DNA from: Bacillota bacterium
GTDB taxonomy: Bacteria; Bacillota; Clostridia; Lachnospirales; Lachnospiraceae
Direction of reading: 5' to 3'
Assembly: GCA_023421505.1 (NCBI GenBank)
Contig: JAEZTJ010000025.1
Span: 62,001-126,000 of the forward strand
DNA: 64,000 nt
Made by a program: the position numbers and the translations under genes. This document shows, in pieces, positions 27,263 through 36,073 of the stretch; position 1 is the first letter of the stretch, and each line of letters begins with the position of its first letter. The notes below the pieces were generated by a model that worked only from the letters and a program-made list of their open reading frames with translations, was not told the DNA's origin and made no database searches.

Positions 27263-28084
27263 TTAACTGATCCAGGTACTATTTTTTGTTATCTTCCAGC
27301 CTTCCTTATCATATTTTGCCACTGCGTCCTCAGAGCCAACAGCTCCAAGACCACTTCTCCATTTGGCAACTGAATAGTTAATCTCTTGCTTTTCTTTGTT
27401 ATAATCTACTTTGGATATGGTGATAAGAATACCCTTCTCAAAATACAACTTATCCTTATCAATCAGACCCTTGTCGACCAGACTATCATAGGTATCTTCA
27501 ACAATATCTACCTCATATTTATCCTTTAACACAGAAAATACTGCTTCCTTTTCTAAGTCATCCATTCCTACCCACCCTTGCGTATCAAAGGCAATCATCT
27601 CAATATCAGAGTTGAGTCCTGCATCCTCTTCATAAATATCCTCGATAATTGCCAGATATCCCTCTATTAACTGATTATGATCTACTACGCTTATAGCGGA
27701 AGCAGTAATCTGAGCAGGATAGGATTCAAGAATCACACCATCGTAGGTAATCGTAAGATAATCACCAGGCTTAATCATCTCTTGTGTTAAAGTGGCACCT
27801 TCTTTATCTGTAATCTTACAATCATATAAGTTCACTGATATTTTATCAGACGATTTATACTCATTACTCTCCTTATCAGGCGCTACCAATAAGGATACCC
27901 CTCCCTCAATTACCTCTGCTTTAAATGTCATTAAATCAGAAGGATTTTCACTGATATCAGGCTTCACTCCATCTGTCTGATTCTTATTACTGCCGCTGTA
28001 ATCCCCGTCCTTAATACCGCAGCCACTAAATGTTACCATTAGAATCACAATAACCATCAACATTCTTACACTTTTATTCAACAT
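27263..28084 (-). CDS. Secreted lipoprotein of unknown function
   Basis: 273 residues. A signal peptide with lipobox FSGCG (Cys at about residue 22) predicts anchoring on the outer face of the membrane. An acidic, Asn/Ser-rich linker is followed by a small beta domain (GGVSLLVAP, YDCKITDKEGATL, GDYLTITYDG) that resembles the DUF3221/YobA OB-like fold. The C-terminal part (about 150-273) is a mixed alpha/beta domain ending in YSVAKWRSGLGAVG and KYDKEGWKITK, not recognised. AAAGGAGG precedes ATG 28084. Confidence 0.7.
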   Translation of the reverse strand: MLNKSVRMLMVIVILMVTFSGCGIKDGDYSGSNKNQTDGVKPDISENPSDLMTFKAEVIEGGVSLLVAPDKESNEYKSSDKISVNLYDCKITDKEGATLTQEMIKPGDYLTITYDGVILESYPAQITASAISVVDHNQLIEGYLAIIEDIYEEDAGLNSDIEMIAFDTQGWVGMDDLEKEAVFSVLKDKYEVDIVEDTYDSLVDKGLIDKDKLYFEKGILITISKVDYNKEKQEINYSVAKWRSGLGAVGSEDAVAKYDKEGWKITKNSTWIS

Positions 28085-28669
28085 AACCGCCTCCTTTAAA
28101 CAAATAGACGAATAAAGCAGTCAATACGTTTCAAGCTTTCGATTTTCTGAGGATAATTTCATTTACTATTTTTGTTAGCATAAGCTTATAGCTAGATTAT
28201 ATACAGAAAAAATATTAGAATTATAGAATAATCCTCGCGATCTCCATGAACAGCGACGCTTCTGATGTAAAGTATTTATTCAATGTACTAACCGTAAAAT
28301 AACTGAAAATTATTACATGCTGTATCAATTTAATATGTCATTCTCGTGATATATCTCATACCCCTTCTTTAGCAAATCATAAAATCTTACTACTCTTCTA
28401 AAAGCTTTGCGGGTATTCATCCAATTTAATAATAAATACTAATTTTATTACCATATTATGTATATACAAATAATTGCAAATGTGCTATTGTTTGTATACA
28501 CACTTATAGATTAATAATATATTTAAATGTTCGAAGTTACAAATTTTTTTACTCAATCTAATTTGTAAACTGAATATGAAAAACGCGTGGCTCAAGGAAC
28601 TGATTACTACTATATTTCACAGGTTCAATAATTTATATAATATTGTAATTTATTTATACGTAATTAATA

Positions 28670-28757
28670 CCTGCCCAAAAACAAATGCTTATCCGTTAGT
28701 AGAAAAGGAAAACATTTGGAAATACTGAGCAGGCGTTAGATAAATTTTATTATCTAA
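28670..28757 (+). other. Structured leader upstream of the small membrane protein gene
   Basis: CCTGCCCA (28670-28677) pairs with TGAGCAGG (28726-28733), enclosing CAAATG/CATTTG (28682-28687 and 28713-28718). A second hairpin, TTAGATAA/TTATCTAA (28736-28757), ends about ten bases before the ribosome binding site. A separate TTACAAATT/AATTTGTAA repeat is at 28537-28568. Otherwise 28085-28669 is AT-rich without a gene. Confidence 0.4.
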
Positions 28758-28773
28758 ATGGAATGGAGAAAAT

Positions 28774-29172
28774 ATGAATGCAAAAAGGCCTTTTATTATT
28801 ACTTTAATTGGAGATTTGTATATTTTTACAGCTATCTTAACAATATTGTCCTTGTTTTCATTCTCTAGACAATTAGGACTTATGGTCTATTCAATGCCTT
28901 ATTATTTTGATTTCCCAATTTTATTGAAGAACGTATTAATCATTCTATATGCAATAATTCAATTAATTATATCATATGGATTTTTAAAGCTTAAATCGTG
29001 GGGCTATTGGTCAGCAATATGTTATAACATACTGTCCTTGGTTGGTTGGATCGTTTTAATTAAACAGAATAAACCTCCAATTTCGCCTCAAAATCTTCTA
29101 ACGATAATTATTGGGATGATATTTACAATACCAACAATAAGGTATTTTAATAGGATAAAGACAATATTATAG
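28774..29172 (+). CDS. Small four-helix membrane protein, unknown
   Basis: 132 residues with four hydrophobic helices (about 8-27, 44-65, 74-93 and 106-122) and no recognised motif. The N-terminus (MNAKRPF) has no cleavable signal, so it should be an integral membrane protein. ATG 28774 is preceded by GGAATGGAG. It is AT-rich like the surrounding DNA and lies alone after a long intergenic stretch with a structured leader. Confidence 0.7.
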   Translation: MNAKRPFIITLIGDLYIFTAILTILSLFSFSRQLGLMVYSMPYYFDFPILLKNVLIILYAIIQLIISYGFLKLKSWGYWSAICYNILSLVGWIVLIKQNKPPISPQNLLTIIIGMIFTIPTIRYFNRIKTIL

Positions 29173-29348
29173 TGAGAGAACAATAAGGTTTTACTTAGTG
29201 CCTGCTGCCCAAACCGATGCACTATGATTTGTTGTACTCATAATATTTTGTTTCATTTTTATACTTAATTCACACTGTAAAGTTAATTGCTATCTTTATA
29301 TCACTTTTATTTAAGCTTTCAGAATTTTTTTGCTAGATGTAAATATAT

Positions 29349-29397
29349 AGAGGAGTATCTAAGCCATCACCAGGCTATTGATACTCCTCTATTTTTA
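29349..29397. terminator. Terminator between the small membrane protein gene and the GH94 gene
   Basis: TAGAGGAGTATC (29349-29360) pairs perfectly with GATACTCCTCTA (29380-29391), and ATTTTTAG follows on the plus strand. The genes are convergent, so it may serve both. Confidence 0.8.
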
Positions 29398-29408
29398 GAA
29401 TTATTCAA

Positions 29409-31802
29409 TTACATCACTAATAATATATCATTTTCTGCCTTCATCAGTGCCTCAGGCAGATAATTCTTCTCCTGTTTCTCACCATTGACATAGAACTCTT
29501 TGAAGCCACTTTCTGCTCCGTTCGGATTTTGCACCGTAATCTTCAGCTTCTTACCGCGGAAGCTCTTCTCAATCGTGAATTCCTTCCAATCACTTGGAAT
29601 GCTTGGTGCAATCGTAAGACCATTTAAATCAGGTCTCATACCGAGAATACCCTCTACGCAACCGACCATTACAGTAGAAGCTGTTCCTGTCAGCCAATGG
29701 GTATGAGATCTTCCGTAGAATGGACTCTCATTTGCTTCCGTAAACTGCCCATGCGCATAAGGCTCAATCACACGAACTTCTGCTTGATCATTCATCGCTG
29801 CCGGACAGGTTTCTGTAAAGTATTCATACGCGCGGTTACCATGTCCCAGCAAGGCTTCTGCAAGAATAATCCAACCCTGGGGCTGTGAGAAGATACCGCC
29901 ATTTTCCTTCGTGGATGGATTGAATAGAATCGCAAGCGCGCCATCAAAAGCGTGGTCCACATAGGAGGGAGCCATTGTCCTTACACCGTATTTTGTATTT
30001 AATTCTCTATGTACACTCTCTAAGGCTAATTCTGCCTGCTCCTTCGTAGCCAGTCCGCTGATCACAGCCCAAGACTGAGGATTTACCCACATACTAGCTT
30101 CCGGATCCTTCTTGGAGCCAATTACCTGACCATCCTCCTTAAAGCCACGGATGAAGCGATCGTCTTCCCAACAGTTATCATTAATCGTATCCTTTAATTC
30201 CTTCTGAACCTTATCAAGATAAGCTAAATACTCGGTATCCTTCTTATCAACTGCTATATCACGGATTACGCACATAGCATAGTAAAGCTGCATTGCTACG
30301 AAGGTTGACTCGCCCTTCTTACCAAGTCGTAAGCAGTCATTCCAATCCGCATGAAGTCCGGCAGGCATCTTATGAGTACTTAAGCGTTCCATGGAGAAAT
30401 TGATGGCTCTCTTTAAGTGATCGTATACATCACCCTCCTCCTTATTCGCATAAGGAATTACTTCGTCTAAGAATTTCTTATCACCCGTCTCAGCCATATA
30501 TTTATAAACGGTCGGGAACAACCAGAGCGCATCATCGGCACGATATGCCGGATGTCCGGTAGCCTGTACATAGGATACATCATCAGGAGTATCCTCATGC
30601 CCTGCATTATGATTAAATTTAACAAGAGGAAGTCCTCCTCCGTTATTAACCTGAGCAGACAGCATAAATACAATTTTCTCTTTCGCCATTACAGGATCAA
30701 GGTGTATTATACCCTGAATATCCTGGACAGTATCACGGTAACCATATCCATTTCTTAAGCCTGCATAGATAAAGGAAGCTGCTCTGGACCAGATAAAGGT
30801 AATAAAGCATTGAAATGCATTCCAGGTATTTAGCATCGCATTAAATTTCTCATCCGGAGTATTAATCTGAAAATTAGCAAGCTTACCATGCCAGTAGCTT
30901 TTTAACTCAGAAAGCTCCTGATCAACAATTGCTAAATCTTCATAATAATTAATGATTGCTGAGGATTCCTTATCATTTTTTTGTCCAAGCAGGAATACAA
31001 ATTCCTTGCTTTCTCCCGGCTGTAAGGTCATCTTCGTATGTAGTGCGCCGCAGCAGTTAGAGTTATAATTGAGGACATTGTCACAAGCACCCTTCTCCAC
31101 CGCGATCGGGTTACCAAAGCTTCTGTAGCTTCCGATAAAATGAGATTTGTCACCGTTATAGGAGGTAACCTTGGCCCCAGCTAGTCCGAAAAAGCGTTCC
31201 CTGCCATTGGAGCCCTCTGCATTCTTACAATGGTTTTCATTAATCATCTGCTGAATCTTATTTCCCTTGAAGTAGGTCTTTGTAATGAAAAGCGTATATT
31301 GTAAGTTAACCTGATCGTTTTCGTAATTTCCTTCGTTGGTAAATTCTATAAAACCAAATGCAGATAAATTACGTGGTTTATCACTGGTATTCTTAACCCT
31401 AACTCTCCATACCTCATGCGTCTTATTCAGAGGAACATAGTATAGCGCCTCTGACTCAATTCCCGTATACTCCGCTTTAATCTTAGTATAGGCTGTACCG
31501 TGACGACATTCGTTCTTATATACCTCAAGCGGTTTAGCAACCGGCTGCCAGGAGGCTGACCAGTAATCATTCGTATCATCATCACGAAGATATACATATC
31601 TTCCCGGCTTGTCCTCCTGATTAAAAATATAACGGGATATTCTACCGCTGGCACCACTCTTAACAAAGCTGTAACCACCGGCATTATTAGAGATAATCGC
31701 ACCATATTCCGGTGATCCTAAATAGTTTGCCCAGGGTGCCGGTGTATCCGGTCTTGTTATTACATATTCTTTGCTGTTCTCATCAAAATAACCATAATTC
31801 AT
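29409..31802 (-). CDS. GH94 beta-glycoside phosphorylase (chitobiose/cellobiose phosphorylase-like)
   Basis: 797 residues, full length for GH94. The start YGYFDENSKEYVITRPDTPA and the YVYLRDDDT-WSASWQPVAK region look closer to N,N'-diacetylchitobiose phosphorylase than to typical cellobiose phosphorylase. GLRNGYGYRDTVQD and HADWNDCLRLG (the general-acid Asp) form the catalytic (alpha/alpha)6 barrel, and NGGIFSQPQGW and HTHWLTGTAS line the phosphate and sugar sites. The enzyme would split a beta-linked disaccharide with phosphate in the cytoplasm, saving ATP. Cellobiose or a related disaccharide is equally possible. A strong AAGGAGAGGG box precedes ATG 31802; no sugar transporter is adjacent. 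Confidence 0.88.
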   Translation of the reverse strand: MNYGYFDENSKEYVITRPDTPAPWANYLGSPEYGAIISNNAGGYSFVKSGASGRISRYIFNQEDKPGRYVYLRDDDTNDYWSASWQPVAKPLEVYKNECRHGTAYTKIKAEYTGIESEALYYVPLNKTHEVWRVRVKNTSDKPRNLSAFGFIEFTNEGNYENDQVNLQYTLFITKTYFKGNKIQQMINENHCKNAEGSNGRERFFGLAGAKVTSYNGDKSHFIGSYRSFGNPIAVEKGACDNVLNYNSNCCGALHTKMTLQPGESKEFVFLLGQKNDKESSAIINYYEDLAIVDQELSELKSYWHGKLANFQINTPDEKFNAMLNTWNAFQCFITFIWSRAASFIYAGLRNGYGYRDTVQDIQGIIHLDPVMAKEKIVFMLSAQVNNGGGLPLVKFNHNAGHEDTPDDVSYVQATGHPAYRADDALWLFPTVYKYMAETGDKKFLDEVIPYANKEEGDVYDHLKRAINFSMERLSTHKMPAGLHADWNDCLRLGKKGESTFVAMQLYYAMCVIRDIAVDKKDTEYLAYLDKVQKELKDTINDNCWEDDRFIRGFKEDGQVIGSKKDPEASMWVNPQSWAVISGLATKEQAELALESVHRELNTKYGVRTMAPSYVDHAFDGALAILFNPSTKENGGIFSQPQGWIILAEALLGHGNRAYEYFTETCPAAMNDQAEVRVIEPYAHGQFTEANESPFYGRSHTHWLTGTASTVMVGCVEGILGMRPDLNGLTIAPSIPSDWKEFTIEKSFRGKKLKITVQNPNGAESGFKEFYVNGEKQEKNYLPEALMKAENDILLVM

Positions 31803-31951
31803 ATAACCCTCTCCTTTTTTATTTATTTATACTTCTCATTCCTCATAAATTATCTTACTTTCTATTTCCGCCTCATAAACCATGTTATTTTATAATGTCT
31901 TTTCTTCTCCCGCAATGGAATACCTTATCCTCTTTTTGTGTTTTTCGGCTA

Positions 31952-32830
31952 TTATTTACTCCGATTTAAGATTTCCTTTAATTCTTCAATAGAAAAGTGG
32001 TAATGCTTACTGCAAAAATGGCAATTTACTTCAATCGGTTCATTATCTGCAATCATTCCCTCAATCTCCTTTCGGCCGATTGATACAATTGCCTTTTCCA
32101 CTCGTTCCTTCGTACAGTTGCATTCAAAGGCTGCCGGAAGATTGTCTGTTATCGTAAGACCAAATTCGCCAAGGATATCTTCAAGAATCATTTCCGGTGT
32201 CATGTCCTTATCAAGTAATGAGGTTATACTGCTGATTGTATTAACCTTCTCCTCCAGCCTGTCAATTAAGCTATCCTCCGCGAAGGGCATAAGCTGCAGG
32301 ATAAAGCCTCCTGCTCTTCTCACTGTGTTATCCTTATTCATAAGGACACCCAGTGCCACTACAGAAGGCACCTGCTCACTGGTTGCAAAATAATACGTTA
32401 AATCCTCCGCTATCTCACCGCTTACCAGATGGGTCTGTCCTACATAGGGCTCCTTAAGGCCCATATCCTTAATCACACTTAGAATACCTGCCCCAAGAGC
32501 CCCGCCTACATCAAGCTTTCCTTTATCATTAGCAGGTATTAATACTTCCGGGTTATAGGCATAGCCCTTTACTGTACCCTTAGAATCTGCGGTTACAGTA
32601 AGGCCTCCGATCGGGCCGCTTCCCTTCATCTGTAAGGTTAAGACATCCTTATCACCCTTCATCATACTTCCCATCATCGCTCCTGCCGTAAGCAGTCTTC
32701 CTAAAGCCGCAGTAGCTACAGGGCTTGTCCCATGGATTGCTCTTGCATGTTCTACCAAATCCTTTGTTGTTGCTGCAAATGCCCGAATCTGGTTCTCAGC
32801 AGCACTTGCACGAATGATATAATCTGACAT
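31952..32830 (-). CDS. hslO: Redox-regulated chaperone Hsp33
   Basis: 292 residues; a holdase activated by oxidation and unfolding. The C-terminal zinc centre is present as CNC (about residue 238) and CHFC (about 270). The N-terminal domain has ARAIHGTSPVATAALGR and LQMKGSGPIGGLTV. The start MSDYIIRA at 32830 follows GGAGG; the upstream frame to 32854 has no box. It lies 61 bp after the methyltransferase gene on the same strand, possibly one transcript. Confidence 0.95.
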   Translation of the reverse strand: MSDYIIRASAAENQIRAFAATTKDLVEHARAIHGTSPVATAALGRLLTAGAMMGSMMKGDKDVLTLQMKGSGPIGGLTVTADSKGTVKGYAYNPEVLIPANDKGKLDVGGALGAGILSVIKDMGLKEPYVGQTHLVSGEIAEDLTYYFATSEQVPSVVALGVLMNKDNTVRRAGGFILQLMPFAEDSLIDRLEEKVNTISSITSLLDKDMTPEMILEDILGEFGLTITDNLPAAFECNCTKERVEKAIVSIGRKEIEGMIADNEPIEVNCHFCSKHYHFSIEELKEILNRSK

Positions 32831-32891
32831 TGTTTCCTCCATTTGCCTATGCATTATCTATTTATGAAATTCATTATATACACTGAAGAGA

Positions 32892-33680
32892 TTAAATATA
32901 CAGCTTATCTGACTGCCTCTTCTCTCTGGCCAGAATATAGACTCTTTCACAATTTTTACCCGGTTTTTTAACAGTCAAAGCATCATAAGCTGCAATCCAT
33001 TCCATACCGGCTTCCTCAATCAGTCTCTTAATTGTTTCAAGAGAATAAGCTCTCCGATAGTGGGTTTCCTCGTATTTATGGTATAACCCGCAATTCTTAT
33101 TATTTTCAGAAATTTCCGGCACAAATAAGGTAAGCGATACTTCATTTAACATTTCAACCTCATAATAGGCATTTTCCCATATGAAGCTTCCTTCTTCACG
33201 GTTTTCTGCTATAGTATTATCTCCCAAAACCTCCTCATAAGCAAAGATTGTATCCAGATCAAATATAAACAACCCCTGCGGGTCCAGATAATTATTCACG
33301 AGTTTAAATACTTTAAGCATATCCTCTTCCGTCAGAATATAATTCATGCTATCACAGACACTAATTACAGCTGACACTGTACCGTATAGCTCAAACTCCC
33401 TCATATCCTGGCACAGGTACAGGATGGTATGATCGCTCTCAGAGTCCCTCTCTCTTGCTATCTGAAGCATTTCCTCTGAATTATCAATTCCGATCATATC
33501 AAAGCCTTTATGAGCAAGCCGTCTCGTTATACTTCCGGTTCCGCAGCCCAGTTCCAGTAGTAAACCCTTTTCAATATTATATTTCTTTAATAAATTCTGA
33601 ATATATACTGCCCATTCGTCATAAGGCACATTATCCATGAATAGATCATAAACAGAAGCAAAACCAGTATATGGCTGCAT
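32892..33680 (-). CDS. SAM-dependent methyltransferase, class I
   Basis: 262 residues. LLLELGCGTGSITRRLA (about residues 40-56) and MIGIDNSEEMLQIAR are motifs I and II; AVISVCDSMNYILTEEDM and LDPQGLFIFDLDT follow. The N-terminus FASVYDLFMDNVPYDEWA is common to a group of clostridial methyltransferases next to hslO or related genes. Substrate unknown. The start MQPYTG at 33680 follows AAAGGAG; the longer frame to 33752 lacks a box. Confidence 0.88.
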   Translation of the reverse strand: MQPYTGFASVYDLFMDNVPYDEWAVYIQNLLKKYNIEKGLLLELGCGTGSITRRLAHKGFDMIGIDNSEEMLQIARERDSESDHTILYLCQDMREFELYGTVSAVISVCDSMNYILTEEDMLKVFKLVNNYLDPQGLFIFDLDTIFAYEEVLGDNTIAENREEGSFIWENAYYEVEMLNEVSLTLFVPEISENNKNCGLYHKYEETHYRRAYSLETIKRLIEEAGMEWIAAYDALTVKKPGKNCERVYILAREKRQSDKLYI

Positions 33681-33712
33681 ATTTGCAGCTCCTTTCAAAT
33701 AAAATTTTAATT

Positions 33713-33730
33713 TTAGGTAATTGTGAAACA
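33713..33730. repeat. Possible solo end of palindromic repeat family 1 (copy D)
   Basis: TTAGGTAATTGTGAAACA matches the left tip of copy B, but the matching right tip is not found. It is upstream of the methyltransferase start. Confidence 0.4.
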
Positions 33731-33944
33731 ATAATCTGTTTTCACTTAACAAATATAGTTGATTTCCGAATTTATTTTCCCTTTATTACCATCAAATTAT
33801 TCTATCACAAGCTATCCCTGTTATCAATTGCCAAATCCATCAGAAAAATAGTACTATTGTCTATATTCTATTATTAAGAACTGCTACCAGATCGCATCAA
33901 GATCTAAGTCTATCTATTTCATAATGGATTTGTTCTTATACAAT

Positions 33945-34003
33945 AAGAGGCTGGTACAGTATGAATAACCACAAGGGTTCTTCGTATTACGTACCAGCCT
34001 CTT
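33945..34003 (-). terminator. Long stem-loop, probable xylB terminator
   Basis: Perfect 13-bp arms AAGAGGCTGGTAC (33945-33957) and GTACCAGCCTCTT (33991-34003), with a further imperfect pairing inside. It is 47 bp beyond the xylB stop. The rest of 33731-34050 holds no gene. Confidence 0.7.
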
Positions 34004-34050
34004 CAATAGATTATATACTTTAAATATCCGTACAGAATCAATCTCTTAAA

Positions 34051-35520
34051 TTAAACCATCTTATTATACATTTCCTTCAGAGTCGGATATAACTGCTTAA
34101 ATACTTCGTATTTCTTATTGTATCTTTCAACAATCTCCGGATCTTGTTCGGTTGTCTCAATCACCTTAATTAGCTTTGTAGTAGCCTCTTCAACAGATGC
34201 ATATTTGCCGCAGCCAACTGTTGCAAGGATTGCCGCACCGAAGGCAGGGCCTTCTTCTGAATTAATCTTATCTACCTTTACATTCAGTACATCTGCAATA
34301 ATCTTACACCACAGAGGGCTCTTTGCTCCACCGCCGTTGATTCTGATTCTCTCAATTGTAACACCAAGAGATTTCGTAATCTCAAAGGAATCACGAAGTG
34401 CAAATGCTACACCCTCAAGTACTGCCTGCGTCATATCCGCACGGGTGGTATCCATTGTCATACCGATAAAGGTACCTCTTGCATTCGGGTTATTATGAGG
34501 GGTTCTCTCTCCCATCAGGTAAGGAAGGAAATATACGTTATTTTCGCCAAGCTTCGTAATTGCCTTCTGCTCTTTAGCATATTCCTTTGTTCCGATAATC
34601 TCATCCATCCACCATTTATTAGATGCTGCTGCGCTAAGCATTACACCCATAAAGTGATATTTTCCGTCAGCATGTGCAAAAGCATGAAGGGCATTATTTT
34701 CATCAACAGCGAATTCCTTCGTTGATATAAATACTACGCCTGAGGTTCCAAGAGAAACATTACATTTGCCCTCGCCAACTGTTCCGGTTCCAACAGAAGC
34801 CACAGCCTGATCACCGCCTCCGGCAATTACTTTAACGTTCTCAGATAAACCGAGAGCCTCAGCAGCTTCCTTTGTCATATTTCCAACTACCTGGTAGGAT
34901 TCATGAATTTTTGCCATCTGCTCTTCCTTTAAACCGCAGATATCAAGCATTTCCTTTGACCAGCATTTATTCTTAACATCAAGTAAAATCATACCGGAAG
35001 CATCTGATACATCTGTACAGTGAATACCGGAAAGTTTATATGCTATATAATCCTTAGGAAGCATAACCTTCTTAATCTTTGCGAAATTCTCAGGCTCATG
35101 CTTTCTTACCCATAAAATCTTAGGTGCTGTAAATCCTGTTAATGCCATATTTGCAGTATAGCTTGAGATCTTCTCTCTGCCTATCTCGATATTTAGATAA
35201 TCGCATTCCTCCTGAGTACGCCCATCATTCCAAAGAATTGCAGGACGGATTACCTTATCGTTCTCATCAAGAATGACCAAACCATGCATCTGTCCGCTAA
35301 AGCTGATACCTTCGATTTGTGATTTATCACAATCCCTAGTTAGTTCCTTAATTCCATCAACAAGAGCTGTGTACCAGTCCTCAGGGTTCTGCTCAGACCA
35401 ACCCGGCTTCGGAAAATATAAAGGATATTCCCTCGTTACTATACTCTTAATATCTCCTGCTTCGTCCATTAATAGAAGCTTTACGGAAGATGTTCCCAAA
35501 TCCACACCAATGTATAACAT
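34051..35520 (-). CDS. xylB: Xylulokinase
   Basis: 489 residues of the FGGY kinase family; it phosphorylates D-xylulose, feeding the pentose phosphate pathway. LYIGVDLGTSSVKLLL is the first phosphate motif, SGQMHGLVILDE contains the catalytic Asp segment typical of XylB (MHG), and INGGGAKSPLWCKI and GPAFGAAILA are C-terminal motifs. I start at ATG 35520; GTG 35526 is closer to the AAGGAG box and remains possible. It diverges from a ROK repressor gene. No xylose isomerase lies in the window. Confidence 0.95.
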   Translation of the reverse strand: MLYIGVDLGTSSVKLLLMDEAGDIKSIVTREYPLYFPKPGWSEQNPEDWYTALVDGIKELTRDCDKSQIEGISFSGQMHGLVILDENDKVIRPAILWNDGRTQEECDYLNIEIGREKISSYTANMALTGFTAPKILWVRKHEPENFAKIKKVMLPKDYIAYKLSGIHCTDVSDASGMILLDVKNKCWSKEMLDICGLKEEQMAKIHESYQVVGNMTKEAAEALGLSENVKVIAGGGDQAVASVGTGTVGEGKCNVSLGTSGVVFISTKEFAVDENNALHAFAHADGKYHFMGVMLSAAASNKWWMDEIIGTKEYAKEQKAITKLGENNVYFLPYLMGERTPHNNPNARGTFIGMTMDTTRADMTQAVLEGVAFALRDSFEITKSLGVTIERIRINGGGAKSPLWCKIIADVLNVKVDKINSEEGPAFGAAILATVGCGKYASVEEATTKLIKVIETTEQDPEIVERYNKKYEVFKQLYPTLKEMYNKMV

Positions 35521-35545
35521 ATTCACTATTCTCCTTCTTTATTTT

Positions 35546-35568
35546 TGAAAGGAGGTTTACTCCTTTCA
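35546..35568. promoter_or_regulatory. Hairpin in the xylB leader
   Basis: TGAAAGGAG and CTCCTTTCA form a perfect 9-bp stem about 26 bases before the xylB start codon. On the plus strand GTTTTTTG follows, but no plus-strand gene ends here, so a role in the xylB mRNA leader is more likely. A cre-like palindrome, TGAAAAGCTTTCA, is at 35585-35597. Confidence 0.4.
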
Positions 35569-35687
35569 GTTTTTTGAATAAGTATGAAAAGCTTTCACCT
35601 TTCGACTGACTGAAATTTCTTATCGATTAGTATAGAAAACTTCCTGCTAAATCATTCATTTTTTGTTATACTTTCATCAATTCATCT

Positions 35688-35704
35688 TTTATTCGATGAA
35701 TAAA
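35688..35704. promoter_or_regulatory. Candidate ROK-repressor operator upstream of xylB
   Basis: TTTATTC-GAT-GAATAAA, a perfect 7-bp-arm palindrome. ROK regulators such as NagC and Mlc bind TTATTT/AAATAA-type sites. It overlaps the region where the -35 box should lie for a minus-strand TATAAC at about 35665-35670. The rest of 35705-36000 shows no gene. Confidence 0.5.
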
Positions 35705-36013
35705 CTATGTATCTTTAATATATCAATTCGTTATATTTATGTCAAGTTAGAATAGTGTGAATCGTCTTGCAAAATACATACAAGCTTTTGGAAGAATTAC
35801 AAACTAATTCAAAGGGCAGGCATGTCAAGCTGTATAAAATGATTAAAATATACTCTTTCCAAAAAAAATTATTTATGTTAACATTAAAAATAATTTATTT
35901 AAAAGCGAAATTTACCCACTCACTATATTTTCTACAGCAAGAAACAAAAGAGAAAGAATAATTTAGATCAATTATTTTAATTAATAGAACTGAGTTGCTT
36001 TCTTTTTGTTTGC

Positions 36014-36050
36014 TTATTTTGTAATATAATTTCGCAGTTATACGAAATAA
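36014..36050 (+). promoter_or_regulatory. xylR promoter -10 box flanked by an inverted repeat
   Basis: TTATTTTGTA (36014-36023) and TACGAAATAA (36041-36050) are inverted with one mismatch and bracket a consensus TATAAT (36025-36030), 44 bp before the start codon. The arms resemble ROK operators, which fits autorepression. Confidence 0.5.
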
Positions 36051-36073
36051 TCTATTGAATAAAGGGTGACTGT

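Noticed and set aside
34118..34498. 126-codon plus-strand ORF across xylB
   Set aside because: Antisense shadow of xylB without a start signal.
35767..35961. 64-codon plus-strand ORF in the xylB-xylR gap
   Set aside because: Lys/Ile/Phe-rich translation of AT-rich DNA with no ribosome binding site.
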